Notes: a model not told the origin generated them from the letters alone. A stretch of DNA of 64,000 nt from Micrococcus cohnii (GCF_014205175.1 NZ_JACHNA010000001.1:1922001-1986000), one strand, 5' to 3'. Positions 1 through 8,624 are shown, counted from the stretch's first letter. A program made the numbers and translations.

Positions 1-151
1 ACGCGATTCCCTTGATGAGCATCCGCGTATAGGGCGTCTCCCCGGTGCGGGTCACCAGCGTCACCCGGACATCGTCGCGTGAGGCGAGAGTGCGGGCGGC
101 TGCGGCCCCGGCTGCTCCCGATCCGAGGATGAGGACGTGCTGTGGGGTCAT
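1..151 (-). CDS. FAD/NAD(P)-dependent oxidoreductase, N-terminal fragment
   Basis: Only the first 50 codons lie in the window. They read MTPQHVLILGSGAAGAAAAR and onward, a beta-alpha-beta dinucleotide fold with the GxGxxG pattern of pyridine nucleotide-disulfide oxidoreductases, followed by TLVTRTGETPYTRMLIKGI, which resembles the second strand and the region contacting FAD in that family. The ATG at 151 is preceded by AGGAG at a 7-base distance. It lies 46 bp downstream of csoR in the same direction and is probably the last visible member of the copper operon. The substrate cannot be predicted because the redox-active and C-terminal parts are outside the window. Confidence 0.75.
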   Translation of the reverse strand, partial: MTPQHVLILGSGAAGAAAARTLASRDDVRVTLVTRTGETPYTRMLIKGIA

Positions 152-197
152 AGAAGAACTCCTGGATGCTGGTCGTGATCGAACTGATGCGCCGGCG

Positions 198-551
198 TCA
201 GGAGCGCACGAGGCGGGCGATGGCCTCGGACGCCTCGCCGAGCCTCTGCTCGCTGACTGGTCCGCCGGCGAGTGCGGCGTCGAGGACGCAATGCTTGAGG
301 TGATCGTCGAGCAGGCCGAGGGCGACGTTTTCGAGTGCCCTGGTGACTGCGGAGATCTGGGTGAGGATGTCGATGCAGTAGCGGTCCTCGTCGACCATCC
401 GATCGATGCCGCGGATTTGGCCTTCCAGGCGGCGCAGGCGATTGCGGTACTTCGTCTTATCGCTGATGTATCCGTGGACGGACGCGTCGCCGTCGCCTCC
501 TGCGGGGCAGGTGTCGAGATGGGTTTCGGTGGTGGGAGTCGTAGTGGTCAT
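198..551 (-). CDS. csoR: CsoR-family copper-sensing transcriptional repressor
   Basis: The 117-residue all-helical protein belongs to the CsoR/RcnR (DUF156) family, whose members bind operator DNA as tetramers and release it when Cu(I) binds. The Cu(I) ligands expected for CsoR are present with exact spacing: Cys59, His84 and Cys88 (C-x24-H-x3-C, as in the Mycobacterium tuberculosis protein). The core begins near residue 31 with a basic RLRRLEGQIRGI segment typical of the DNA-binding face; the first 30 residues are a low-complexity Thr-rich extension. It sits distal in the copZ-to-oxidoreductase operon, so it probably autoregulates through operators upstream of copZ. Confidence in the family is high; Cu rather than another metal is inferred from the ligand set and from copA/copZ. 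Confidence 0.93.
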   Translation of the reverse strand: MTTTTPTTETHLDTCPAGGDGDASVHGYISDKTKYRNRLRRLEGQIRGIDRMVDEDRYCIDILTQISAVTRALENVALGLLDDHLKHCVLDAALAGGPVSEQRLGEASEAIARLVRS

Positions 552-617
552 GTCGGCTCGCTCCGATCAGGTGGCGGGGTGCCGCAGCGGTGCCGCGGCA
601 CCCCGCACGCTGGTGGA

Positions 618-869
618 TTACGCCATGTTGGCGGCGTACTTGGCTGGGTCCGAATCGAACGCGGGCCCACAGCCAGCGCAGCAGAAGTAGTAGCGCTCAT
701 CCTCGAAGTCGCGGTAGAGGCCGGCGGCCTCGGCGGTCTTCTTGCTGACCGGGGTGCCGACCATGACCGGGCAGGTAGTCATGTCATCGGCGCCCCCGCC
801 AAGAAGGTTCTCGCGTCCACCGTTCTCCACGGCCGGGTTGGTCTCGTTCGTGCTGCAGCAGCTGCTCAT
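618..869 (-). CDS. YHS-domain metal-associated protein
   Basis: A short Cys-rich protein (83 residues from the chosen start) carrying a YHS domain: CPVMVGTPVSKKTAE then YYFCCAGCGPAFDSDP, the usual pattern of a Cys-Pro followed by a CC.GC cluster. It opens with a second Cys cluster, MSSCCSTNE. YHS domains are found with heavy-metal ATPases and may bind or deliver metal; here the gene follows copA directly. The ATG at 869 is preferred because GAAGGA lies 10 bases upstream. A GTG at 926 would give 102 residues and overlap the copA stop by 4 bases, which is possible but has no good ribosome-binding site. Confidence 0.82.
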   Translation of the reverse strand: MSSCCSTNETNPAVENGGRENLLGGGADDMTTCPVMVGTPVSKKTAEAAGLYRDFEDERYYFCCAGCGPAFDSDPAKYAANMA

Positions 870-922
870 TCTCTGGTGTTCCTTCGTTATTGGATTCGTG
901 TGGATGGGTGGGTTCTCGTACG

Positions 923-3193
923 TCACTTCGAGGCGACGCTCGTGAACCCGCGCAGGCGGAGGCTGTTGCCGACGACGAAGACGCTGGAGAACGCCATCGC
1001 CGCACCTGCGAGCATGGGGTTGAGCATGCCGAGCGCAGCGACCGGGATCGCGGCGGTGTTGTAAGCGAATGCCCAGAACAGGTTGGTCTTGATCGTCGAC
1101 AGGGTCTTCCTGGACAGGCGGATCGCGTCGACGGCGGCCCGCAGGTCACCGCGCACGAGCGTGATGTCGGAGGCCTCGATCGCGACGTCCGTGCCGGTGC
1201 CCATCGCGAGGCCCAGGTCGGCCTGCGCGAGCGCGGGGGCGTCGTTGACGCCGTCGCCGACCATCGCGACGATCTTGCCCTCTTCCTGGAGGCGGGTGAC
1301 GACGTCGACCTTGTCCTTGGGTAGCACTTCGGCGATGACCTCGTCGATGCCGACCTCGGACGCGATCTGGCGGGCCACGGCCTCGTTGTCACCGGTGAGC
1401 AGCACCGGGGTCAGGCCGATCTCCTTGAGCCCGCGGATCGCCTCGGCGCTCGTGGGCTTGACGGTGTCGGCGACGACCAGGATGCCACGCGCAGCACCGT
1501 CCCAGCCGATCGCGACGACCGTCTTGCCCTCGCCCTCGGCCTGGGCCTTCGCCTGTGCGACCTCCGGAGAGAGCTTCTGCGACCAGTCCGCCAGCAGAGA
1601 CTCGCGGCCGACGACGACCGGGGTCTCCTCGACGATGCCCTGCACGCCCTTGCCCTCGACATTGGCGAAGTCCTCTGGAGTAGGCAGCTGGCCGACTTCC
1701 TGGGTCGCGCCCTTGGCGATCGCCTGCGCAATCGGATGCTCGGAAGAGTCTTCCAGTGCACCGGCGAAACGCAGCAGCTCCGCACGATCCACACCGGGCT
1801 CAGTGATCACGTCGGTCAGAGTCATCTTGCCGCTGGTGACGGTGCCGGTCTTATCGAGCACGACGGTGTCGACCTTGCGAGTGGACTCCAGCACCTCCGG
1901 ACCCTTGATGAGGACGCCCATCTGCGCACCGCGCCCGGTGCCGACGAGCAGCGCGGTCGGGGTTGCCAGACCCAGCGCGCAGGGGCAGGCGATGACGAGC
2001 ACGGCGACCGCTGCGGTGAACGCGGCGGCGACGGGGAACCCGCCTCCCAGCCAGGCGCCGAGGGTGATGAACGCGACGACGATGACGATCGGCACGAAGA
2101 TGCCGGAGATGCGATCGGCCAGACGCTGCACCTCGGCCTTGCCGGTCTGCGCGTCCTCGACGAGCTTCGCCATCTGTGCGAGCTGTGTGTCCGAACCCAC
2201 ACGAGTCGCCCGCACGACCAGGCGGCCGCCGGCGTTGACGGTGGCACCGGTGACCGAGTCGCCCTCGCGGACCTCGACCGGCACGGACTCGCCGGTGAGC
2301 ATCGAGGCGTCCACCGCGGAGGAGCCGGAGGTCACGAGACCGTCGGTGGCGATCTTCTCGCCTGGACGGACGATGAACTCGTCGCCGACCGCCAGCTCAG
2401 AGGTGGGGATCTTCACCTCTACGCCGTCGCGGAGTACGGCGACTTCCTTCGCGCCCAGCTCCAGGAGGGCGCGCAGCGCGGCCCCGGCCTGGCGCTTGGA
2501 TCGCTTCTCGAAGTAGCGGCCGGCGAGGATGAACATCGTCACGCCCGCGCCGACTTCGAGGTAGATGTTCGCCGCGCCATCCGACGGAGCGATCGTGAAC
2601 TCGAAGGGGTGCGTCATGCCGGGAGTGCCGGCAGTGCCGAGGAAGAGCGCGTAGAGCGACCAGAGCAGTGCGACGGAGGTGCCCATCGAGATGAGCGTGT
2701 CCATCGTCGCCGCACCGTGCTTGAGGTTTGTCCACGCCGCCTTGTGGAACGGCCAAGCTCCCCAGATGATCACCGGTGCGGCCAGGGCGAGTGAGGCCCA
2801 CTGCCAATACGTGAACTGCAGCGCGGGGATCATCGCCATCGCGATTACGGGAACAGTGAGCACGATCGCGCCGATCAGCCGATGCCGCAGCGAGGTGAGC
2901 TCACTGTCTTCCTCCTCCCCGGCCTCGGTCTCCGACGTGTTCGCCGTAGTGTCCTTGGGCTTGGGCAGTGCGGCCGTGTACCCGGTCTTCTCGACCTCGG
3001 CGACCAGCAGTGACGGATCGTAGCCGGCAGGCACGGTGACCTTAGCCTTCTCAGTGGCGTAGTTGACGGTGGCCGCGACGCCATCGAGCTTGTTCAGCTT
3101 CTTCTCGATCCGGTTCGCGCAGGAGGCGCAGGTCATCCCGCCGATCTCCAACTCGATGTCCGGCCCACCCGTTGGGGGCGCTGATGTGCTCAT
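923..3193 (-). CDS. copA: Copper-exporting P1B-type ATPase
   Basis: A 756-residue membrane ATPase that pumps Cu(I) out of the cytoplasm. Visible in order: an N-terminal heavy-metal-associated domain with GMTCASC at about residues 19-25; an acidic linker near 85-98; membrane helices; the actuator TGES at 300-303; the intramembrane metal site CPC at 403-405, which is the P1B-1 (copper/silver) signature; the phosphorylation motif DKTGT at 447-451; and [10 protein letters not shown] near the C-terminus. Length and domain order are normal for CopA. It is flanked by the secreted His-rich protein upstream and by the YHS protein and csoR downstream, all on the same strand, which supports copper as substrate. 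Confidence 0.96.
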   Translation of the reverse strand: MSTSAPPTGGPDIELEIGGMTCASCANRIEKKLNKLDGVAATVNYATEKAKVTVPAGYDPSLLVAEVEKTGYTAALPKPKDTTANTSETEAGEEEDSELTSLRHRLIGAIVLTVPVIAMAMIPALQFTYWQWASLALAAPVIIWGAWPFHKAAWTNLKHGAATMDTLISMGTSVALLWSLYALFLGTAGTPGMTHPFEFTIAPSDGAANIYLEVGAGVTMFILAGRYFEKRSKRQAGAALRALLELGAKEVAVLRDGVEVKIPTSELAVGDEFIVRPGEKIATDGLVTSGSSAVDASMLTGESVPVEVREGDSVTGATVNAGGRLVVRATRVGSDTQLAQMAKLVEDAQTGKAEVQRLADRISGIFVPIVIVVAFITLGAWLGGGFPVAAAFTAAVAVLVIACPCALGLATPTALLVGTGRGAQMGVLIKGPEVLESTRKVDTVVLDKTGTVTSGKMTLTDVITEPGVDRAELLRFAGALEDSSEHPIAQAIAKGATQEVGQLPTPEDFANVEGKGVQGIVEETPVVVGRESLLADWSQKLSPEVAQAKAQAEGEGKTVVAIGWDGAARGILVVADTVKPTSAEAIRGLKEIGLTPVLLTGDNEAVARQIASEVGIDEVIAEVLPKDKVDVVTRLQEEGKIVAMVGDGVNDAPALAQADLGLAMGTGTDVAIEASDITLVRGDLRAAVDAIRLSRKTLSTIKTNLFWAFAYNTAAIPVAALGMLNPMLAGAAMAFSSVFVVGNSLRLRGFTSVASK

Positions 3194-3239
3194 CCTCTTC
3201 CTTCTTTCTCAGCTCTCGTGCGACGCCGGGCCCTGCGGG

Positions 3240-4181
3240 TCAGTGGCCGTCGGAATGCGAATCGTCTGTCTTCGTGCCGTCACCATGCTCGGCGTCGATC
3301 ACGAACTCGGCGGTGTGCACCTGCCCGTCGACCTGGAAGTCCAGGTAGAGCAGGTAACGGTCGGCGGTCGGGGCCTCCGCTGCGAATCCGATGTCGGGTC
3401 CGGCCGTGTCCCCGGCCTGGGGCTGGTCGCCCTCGGCGTGGACGTGCAGGTAGGCGAGGTCACCCTCGCGCAGCGCCACTAAGTGGCCGAACGCGCCCAG
3501 GTAAGGCTCCAGCGTGGTCACCGGCTGACCGTCACGCTCGACCGAGATGGTGAGCTCGCTTGAGGTGCCCGCAGTGAGGTCGCCGTTGAGGGAGACGGTG
3601 TATCCGTCGACCTCGTCGGTGGGCTGCGCCTCGGTCTCGACAGGGGTGAAGTCGCCCGCGACCTCGATTGCGCGGGTGAGAGTGATGCCTTCGGCTTCCT
3701 CGCCCGCGGGTGTGAAGTCGGCGTACACGCGGTAGGTGCCCGCCTCGTCCCAGGTCCACGGCACCGACCAGGTGCCTGTGCTCGTGTCGAGTTCGGGGTG
3801 CACGTGCTGGAAGCCGGCGCCGTCGGTGCGCACGGCGATCAGGTGCAGGTCCTTCTCGTGCGCGGTGGTGTATTCGGTCACCGGTTCGCCGGACTCGTCG
3901 AGGATCTGGAAGCTCAGGTCTCCATCCTCGCCTGCGGCCGTGGGGGCCTGGACCGGAGAGAGCACGAAGCCGTCCGCGCTTGCGGAGACCCCGTTCAGAG
4001 CGGGCTCCGCGGTTTCCTGCGCAGCGTCGCCGTGCCCTTCACCGTGTGCGTTCACGCCGCTTCCTTCTGCCCATGCTGCTGCGAAGCTATCGGGAATGAC
4101 GGCGCCGGCGAGGCCGAAGGCCCCGCCGAACGCCACCACCAACCCGGCCCCGTAGAGCGCGAGCCGTCCTCCGGCCTTCAT
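3240..4181 (-). CDS. Membrane-anchored or secreted His-rich protein of the copper operon
   Basis: I do not recognise a named family with confidence. The 313-residue product starts with one hydrophobic segment (residues about 6-30) and has no other obvious membrane span, so it is probably exported with an N-terminal anchor or signal peptide. The exported part contains an N-terminal NAHGEGHGD stretch, two HVH motifs (HVHPELD near 126 and LHVHAE near 245) and a His-rich tail ending DSHSDGH. The beta-rich pattern around the HVH motifs suggests one or two Ig-like domains. Its start overlaps the copZ stop by one base (TGATG) and copA follows 46 bp later. An extracytoplasmic copper-binding role is inferred from context and composition only. 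Confidence 0.8.
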   Translation of the reverse strand: MKAGGRLALYGAGLVVAFGGAFGLAGAVIPDSFAAAWAEGSGVNAHGEGHGDAAQETAEPALNGVSASADGFVLSPVQAPTAAGEDGDLSFQILDESGEPVTEYTTAHEKDLHLIAVRTDGAGFQHVHPELDTSTGTWSVPWTWDEAGTYRVYADFTPAGEEAEGITLTRAIEVAGDFTPVETEAQPTDEVDGYTVSLNGDLTAGTSSELTISVERDGQPVTTLEPYLGAFGHLVALREGDLAYLHVHAEGDQPQAGDTAGPDIGFAAEAPTADRYLLYLDFQVDGQVHTAEFVIDAEHGDGTKTDDSHSDGH

Positions 4182-4390
4182 CAGACGCGCACCGCCGAGT
4201 AGCCGGCCTCCTCGACCGCCGCGAGGACCTTGGCGTCGTCGATCTCGCCCTCGGCGGTGACGTTGAGCTTGCCGGTCTGCGCGCTGACTTGGATGTCCTG
4301 GACGCCGGGGATCTCGCTGACCTCCTCGCGGATCGACATCTCGCAGTGGCCGCAGGTCATGCCCGTCACCTGGTAATCGTTCGAAGCCAT
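4181..4390 (-). CDS. copZ: CopZ-like copper chaperone (heavy-metal-associated domain)
   Basis: A single 69-residue HMA domain with GMTCGHC at about residues 10-16, the Cu(I)-binding CxxC of CopZ/Atx1 proteins, and the expected ferredoxin-like alternation of strands and helices. Such proteins carry Cu(I) in the cytoplasm and hand it to CopA or CsoR. It is the first gene of the minus-strand operon, with AAGGAGG about 8 bases ahead of the ATG and two CsoR-like palindromes farther upstream. Confidence 0.93.
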   Translation of the reverse strand: MASNDYQVTGMTCGHCEMSIREEVSEIPGVQDIQVSAQTGKLNVTAEGEIDDAKVLAAVEEAGYSAVRV

Positions 4391-4428
4391 CAGGTGTCCT
4401 CCTTGTATGTCGGGTTGTACGTCGGGAG

Positions 4429-4478
4429 TACCCCTACCGGGTACGTGTACTAGTCAAACGTATACCCATGTCAGGTAT
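4429..4478 (-). promoter_or_regulatory. Candidate CsoR operators and promoter of the copper operon
   Basis: Two short palindromes lie upstream of copZ: TACCCCTACCGGGTA (4429-4443; arms TACCC/GGGTA) and ATACCCATGTCAGGTAT (4462-4478; arms ATACC/GGTAT). G/C-tract inverted repeats bounded by TA are typical of CsoR sites. A minus-strand -35-like TTGACT (4452-4457) sits between them and points to copZ, so a repressor bound to either palindrome would cover the promoter. The -10 is not clear: TAGGGG or AGGGGT lies at 15-16 bp spacing inside the proximal palindrome. Assignment to CsoR is inferred from pattern and position. Confidence 0.55.
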
Positions 4479-5015
4479 TCCGCAAGGAGGGAGGCGATCG
4501 TGTGAGCTGCATTGCGCAAGTGCTGCAAACAATGGTTGGAGCGTCCGAGGTGTGCCTTGTGGTGCACCGATGCTGCGGGGCGATCCGCTGGGTTCTGGCG
4601 CTGCGCGTCGGAGAGTAGTGACCCCTCGGCTCATCAGAACCGTGGACTGCCTTGCCGCATCGACGAAGGCAGCGAAGACTGGTACGAAACCGACTCGCGC
4701 CCAGACCCGTCAGTGAGTGGGGTCAACGCTCGGGAAGCGCGGTGCCGGAGACCCCAGGCAGGGGTCTCTGACGGTGACCCTGGTGAAGGCGCGCGGGCGC
4801 AGCAGCACGGGGACAGTCAGTGGCCGGGCCGATCCCGTGGAGGACGTCGTCACCCTCGGGGTTGTCGAGATGCAGCAAAGACTGCACGCGACTCGCCGTG
4901 AACCGTTCGGAGAGGGGGCGGGATCCGGTGTGTGAGGGAGCCTGGCCGGACGCCCCTGCCGTGCTGGGGCGGGGAGCAGGCTGGGGTATCGAGTCGACAA
5001 CTCTAGGCTGTCACC
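4479..5015. other. Gene-poor intergenic stretch
   Basis: No convincing gene is seen. Open frames here on both strands have no recognisable motifs, atypical composition and no good ribosome-binding sites. The only structure noticed is a perfect 8-bp GC hairpin, GAGACCCC (4748-4755) / GGGGTCTC (4761-4768) with a 5-base loop, which lacks a T-run and so is only a weak terminator candidate. The block may be the eroded remains of former genes between the copper operon and the gene at 5016. Confidence 0.4.
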
Positions 5016-5372
5016 GTGACCACTGTTTTAGATCACCTCCGCGCTGATGACCGCGAGCACGTCGGGTACATCGAGATGACCGACGAAGGCCTCTTCATCC
5101 CCTACGACCTCCTGCGTCGGCGATGCGGTGAACCCATGGAGTCGACCGAGGCCGAAGAACTGCTTGACACCGTCGGTTTGCAGGCGTTGGGCGAACAGTG
5201 GCTGCTTCGCACCGAGGGTGACGCATGGGTGCCCGTGGGCATCCAGGAGTTCTCACGAGAGGCCGTCACAGTGGCGCCGCGGCTCGATGACAGGGCGGTG
5301 GCCAAGGCGCCGGATCTCACCGCGACGGTGATGTTGTCGTTGCCGACGGATCGGCTCCGTTCCGCCGAATGA
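5016..5372 (+). CDS. Small conserved-looking protein of unknown function
   Basis: A 118-residue acidic protein without membrane segments or a family signature that I recognise. The start is a GTG (reading MTTVLDHLRADDREHVGYIE); coding character is supported by high GC at third positions and balanced amino acids. The middle, LLDTVGLQALGEQWLLRTEG, looks like alternating helix and strand and could be a small cytoplasmic domain. It converges on the FGE-family gene with an 18-bp gap, so no shared operon is implied. Function unknown. Confidence 0.7.
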   Translation: MTTVLDHLRADDREHVGYIEMTDEGLFIPYDLLRRRCGEPMESTEAEELLDTVGLQALGEQWLLRTEGDAWVPVGIQEFSREAVTVAPRLDDRAVAKAPDLTATVMLSLPTDRLRSAE

Positions 5373-5390
5373 GGCTGGGCGGTTCCCTTC

Positions 5391-6119
5391 TCAGGCGAAG
5401 ATCTCCCGCAAGGGTGTCCACCCCACGGGAAGCGGCCCGCAGATGGCGGCTCGTTGCCTGTCTGCCTCATGGGACCAGCCCTGAGCTTGTCCCGGGCTGC
5501 CGACCAGACCCCGGGCCAGGCGGAGTCCCACGTCCTCCAGGACGGCGTCCGGGGCGCTGCCCCGGCGCACTGAGGCGCGCACGCTCCAGGGTTCATCCGC
5601 CCAGCCACCCCCGCGCAGACTGCGGTAGTCGCCGTAGCGGGCGGGATCGGCGTAGTCCCAGCACCATTCCCAGATGTTGCCGAGCATGTCGTGCAGACCG
5701 TGCGGGTTGGCTTTCTTCATGCCGACGGGCTGGGGGCCCTCAAGGTGGTCGAGGCTGGTCCAGGCGATGTCTTCAAGCGGCCCGTAGGTGGGCGAGGTCG
5801 TTCCGGCGCGGCAGGCGTACTCCCACTCGGCCTCGGTGGGCAATCGGTACCCGTCAGCGCTCGTGTTCCAGGTGACGGAGCGTCCGTCCCCAGCATGCGT
5901 GTAGGCCGGCTGCAGCTCTTCAGCATTGGATAGCTCGTTGCAGAGGTTGATGGTCTCGAACCATGTCAGAGGCGTGAGCGGGCGTCCGGTGCTCCGGTCA
6001 CGGAGGGGGTGCACGGCCATCTCGAAGGGCTCCAGTTCCACATCCCGTGTGGTCCCGCGACGGGCGTCACGCAGGGTGATTTTTCCCGAAGACAGGGTGG
6101 CCATGGAGGGCTGGTTCAT
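5391..6119 (-). CDS. Formylglycine-generating-enzyme (SUMF1) family protein
   Basis: The protein (242 residues from the ATG at 6119; an in-frame ATG at 6137 adds six) has the FGE-sulfatase fold signatures: PLTWFETINLCNELSNAEEL, then RLPTEAEWEYACRAGT, then HGLHDMLGNIWEWCWD, then RSLRGGGWADEPWSVRAS and a final VGLRLAR where many members have GFR. Family members either oxidise a sulfatase cysteine to formylglycine or serve as non-catalytic or differently specialised domains. The usual N-terminal segment with the first substrate-contacting strands appears shortened, and no sulfatase gene is in the window, so true FGE activity is doubtful. Three 51-bp repeats lie directly upstream. Confidence 0.85.
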   Translation of the reverse strand: MNQPSMATLSSGKITLRDARRGTTRDVELEPFEMAVHPLRDRSTGRPLTPLTWFETINLCNELSNAEELQPAYTHAGDGRSVTWNTSADGYRLPTEAEWEYACRAGTTSPTYGPLEDIAWTSLDHLEGPQPVGMKKANPHGLHDMLGNIWEWCWDYADPARYGDYRSLRGGGWADEPWSVRASVRRGSAPDAVLEDVGLRLARGLVGSPGQAQGWSHEADRQRAAICGPLPVGWTPLREIFA

Positions 6120-6207
6120 GGCGTCAGCGTCGCACACGGGCTGACTGGAGAACCACGAGCTGCACCCGGACAGGGTTCAACTGTCAATACCTAAGTGGCT
6201 CGTGGTC

Positions 6208-6394
6208 GTATGAAACATATTTGCGCGTTTGTGAAATCTTCGCTGCATCTCGACAGCGTGACAGGTGTCAAGCCTTCAGGCGCCGAGGCGGGTATGCAGC
6301 ATATTGGCGCGTTTGTGCAATCTTCGCTGCATCTCGACAGCGGCGGTATGCAGCATATTCGCGCGTTTGTGCAATCTTCGCTGCATCTCGACAC
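6208..6394. repeat. Three copies of a 51-bp repeat with inverted ends
   Basis: Near-identical units start at 6208, 6292 and 6346, each running from GTATG to CTCGACA and containing the shared core GCGCGTTTGTG followed by AATCTTCGCTGCATCTCG. Copies 2 and 3 begin ATGCAGC and contain GCTGCAT about 32 bases later, so each unit is bounded by a perfect 7-bp inverted repeat; copy 1 has ATGAAAC at the left arm and is degenerate there. Unit spacing is 84 and 54 bp. They lie between the dnaB stop and the start of the FGE-family gene, both read leftward, so they could act in the FGE promoter or the dnaB 3' end. Nature unknown. Confidence 0.85.
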
Positions 6395-6416
6395 TTGCTC
6401 ACTGAGCGGGCGGGCC

Positions 6417-7820
6417 TCAGAACCCCCCACCCCCACCATCATCAGCGAGGTTGTTGAACCTCGAGTAGTGCCCCTGGAACCCGACCGCCAGGGTCTTCGT
6501 CGGGCCGCCACGGTGCTTGGCGATGATCATGTCGGCCTCGCCCGCACGCGGGGACTCCTTGTCGTACACGTCCTCGCGGTGCAGCAGGATCACCAGGTCC
6601 GCGTCCTGCTCGATCGAGCCGGACTCGCGCAGGTCCGAGATCTGCGGCCGCTTGTCCGTGCGCTGCTCCGAGCCGCGGTTCAGCTGGGACAGCGCGATCA
6701 CCGGCACCTCGAGCTCCTTCGCGAGCAGTTTGAGCGCGCGCGAGAACTCCGCGACCTCCTGCTGGCGGCTCTCCACCTTCTTGCCCGAGCTCATCAGCTG
6801 CAGGTAGTCGAGCACCACCATCTTCAGGTTGTTCTTCTGCTTGAGCCGCCGGCACTTCGCGCGGATCTCCATCATCGACATGTTCGGGGAGTCGTCGATG
6901 AAGAACGGCGCATCGTTCAGCCGTCCGACGGTCGCCGCGATCTTCGACCACTGGTCGTCGCGGATCGTTCCTTTCTTCAGGTCCGTCATCGAGATCGTCG
7001 CCTCGGCCGAGAGTAGCTTCATCGCGATCTCGTTCTTGCCCATCTCGAGCGAGAAGAACACCGTCGTCATGTTGTTGTGCAGCGCGGCCGACCGGGCGAA
7101 GTCCAGCGCGAGCGTCGACTTGCCGACCGCCGGGCGCGCCGCGATCACGATCATCTGCCCGCCATGCAGGCCCTGCGTCAGGTCGTCGAACTCGTAGAAG
7201 CCCGTCGGCACGCCCGTCAGTGTGCCGTCGCGGTTGCCGGCCGCCTCGATCTCGTCGACCGTGTGCTCCATGATGTCGGCCAGCTGCACATAGTCCTCGG
7301 CCTGCCGGTTCTCCGCGACCTTGTAGATCTCCGACTGGGCCTCGTTGACGATCTCCTCGACCTCGCCGTCACCCTTGTAGCCCAGCTGCGTGATCTTCGT
7401 GCCCGCCCCCACCAGACGACGCAGCACGGCCTTCTCCGCCACGATCTGCGCGTAGAAGCTCGCGTTGGCCGCCGTCGGGACGGACTGGATCAGCTCGTGC
7501 AGCACGCCCGGCCCGCCGACGCGGCTGAGCTCCTGGCGTTTCTGCAGCAGGTCCGAGACGGTGACGGCGTCGGCCGGCTCCCCCCGGCCGTAGAGGTCCG
7601 TGATGGCCTCGTAGATCATCTCGTGGCTGGGCCGGTAGAAGTCGTGCCCGCGCAGCAGCTCCACGACGTCCGCGATCGCGTCCTTCGAGAGCATCATCCC
7701 GCCGAGCACCGAGCGTTCCGCCTCGAGGTCCTGCGGGGGCATCACGCCGCGCTCGAAGCCGCTCGACTCGTCGTAGCCGCCGCGCCCGTAGTCGCCCTGA
7801 TCCCCGTACTCGTCAGCCAT
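6417..7820 (-). CDS. dnaB: Replicative DNA helicase DnaB
   Basis: The 467-residue hexameric helicase unwinds DNA at the replication fork. The N-terminal DnaB domain starts at PPQDLEAERSVLGGMM; the RecA-like domain carries Walker A ARPAVGKST at about 228-236, then SLEMGKNEIAMKLL, the Walker B region VVLDYLQLM and the motif H4 region SQLNRGSEQR. No intein is seen, unlike in several actinobacterial dnaB genes. The ATG at 7820 has GGAGAT 9 bases upstream. It is separated from the rplI operon by an 844-bp gap containing many DnaA-box-like sequences. Confidence 0.97.
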   Translation of the reverse strand: MADEYGDQGDYGRGGYDESSGFERGVMPPQDLEAERSVLGGMMLSKDAIADVVELLRGHDFYRPSHEMIYEAITDLYGRGEPADAVTVSDLLQKRQELSRVGGPGVLHELIQSVPTAANASFYAQIVAEKAVLRRLVGAGTKITQLGYKGDGEVEEIVNEAQSEIYKVAENRQAEDYVQLADIMEHTVDEIEAAGNRDGTLTGVPTGFYEFDDLTQGLHGGQMIVIAARPAVGKSTLALDFARSAALHNNMTTVFFSLEMGKNEIAMKLLSAEATISMTDLKKGTIRDDQWSKIAATVGRLNDAPFFIDDSPNMSMMEIRAKCRRLKQKNNLKMVVLDYLQLMSSGKKVESRQQEVAEFSRALKLLAKELEVPVIALSQLNRGSEQRTDKRPQISDLRESGSIEQDADLVILLHREDVYDKESPRAGEADMIIAKHRGGPTKTLAVGFQGHYSRFNNLADDGGGGGF

Positions 7821-8584
7821 CGTCCAGGGATCTCCTCGTCGCGCTCTTCTCGGATGGGGGCGGGCCGTCACCGTGAGGCACCGAGGTGCCCACGACGGTG
7901 CCGACATGGCCCTCGGGACACCCACGTGGCCGGGGCGGCCCGCCGCGCCGTCATGCAGGTCGCAGCACGGCGAGGCCCCGGTCTCTCCACGGCGGATGGG
8001 CGCCGGCCTTCATGGTGGTCACCGACCGGCCAATACCCGCTCTACCACGTGGGGATAGTGGGGACAGTACACAGCCTCGAGGGGCCTCACAAGCGAGTTA
8101 TCCACAGGCAGTGTGGATGTGCTGTGGACTGCGCGGCGTGTCGCGGGGATCGACTGGGGACAACCCTGTGGGCAGGTCTGGGGTCCGCGCGGAAACATCG
8201 CTCTGACCTGCAGTGATGCAGAATCACACCTGTGGGAATCGGTGGATTCCTGTGAGTTTCGATCGCCTCAACCAGCGCTTGAAGCCGCGTTGACCGAGGG
8301 GGATTCGGCTGGTAAAAGCCCACTGTCCACACGGATGTCCACAACATCCCCAGCTGTGGACAACATCTGTGGAGAAGTCACGACGATCTGGGGACGAACG
8401 AGTTGACGCAACACCACCGGGCACTCCCGCCCGCTCAGCGCGGCGTGTCGCCGACCTGGCCCACACCGGCGTCACCGGAATGAGTCCTGTCCCGCCCCGA
8501 CCACACCGATCACCGCCCGCGACGAGGACGCGGAGGCCGAGCGCGGTGCACCCGGGAGAGCAATGCAGAAGCCCCGCATACAAC
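7821..8584. promoter_or_regulatory. Upstream region of dnaB with DnaA-box cluster
   Basis: No gene is seen in this long gap. It contains a perfect DnaA box TTATCCACA (8098-8106), TGTGGATGT (8112-8120), TGTGGACTG (8123-8131), CTGTCCACA (8323-8331), ATGTCCACA (8335-8343), TGTGGACAA (8355-8363, the reverse of TTGTCCACA) and TGTGGAGAA (8368-8376). Four of these lie within 54 bp. Control of dnaB by DnaA, or DnaA titration, is an inference. Confidence 0.6.
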
Positions 8585-8624
8585 AGGGGCCCCGCAATCG
8601 TCATGACGACGATGCGGGGCCCCT
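8585..8624 (-). terminator. Strong hairpin downstream of rplI
   Basis: Perfect 11-bp outer stem AGGGGCCCCGC (8585-8595) / GCGGGGCCCCT (8614-8624), then a one-base bulge and a 6-bp inner stem ATCGTC/GACGAT around a 5-base loop. It lies 41 bp after the rplI stop on the minus strand. The following tract is only mildly T-rich, so it may work as a GC-stem terminator or as an mRNA end-protecting hairpin. Confidence 0.75.

Noticed and set aside
45-1064. 339-residue plus-strand frame over the copper genes
   Set aside because: Antisense to csoR, the YHS gene and the end of copA, all well supported.
6208-6394. CRISPR array
   Set aside because: Only three units, unequal spacers of 33 and 3 bp, and no cas genes in the window.
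6195-6420. Cys-rich or MQHI-type repeat peptide encoded by the 51-bp repeats
   Set aside because: Open frames exist on both strands but without ribosome-binding sites, and they run into dnaB; openness follows from a stop-free repeat unit.
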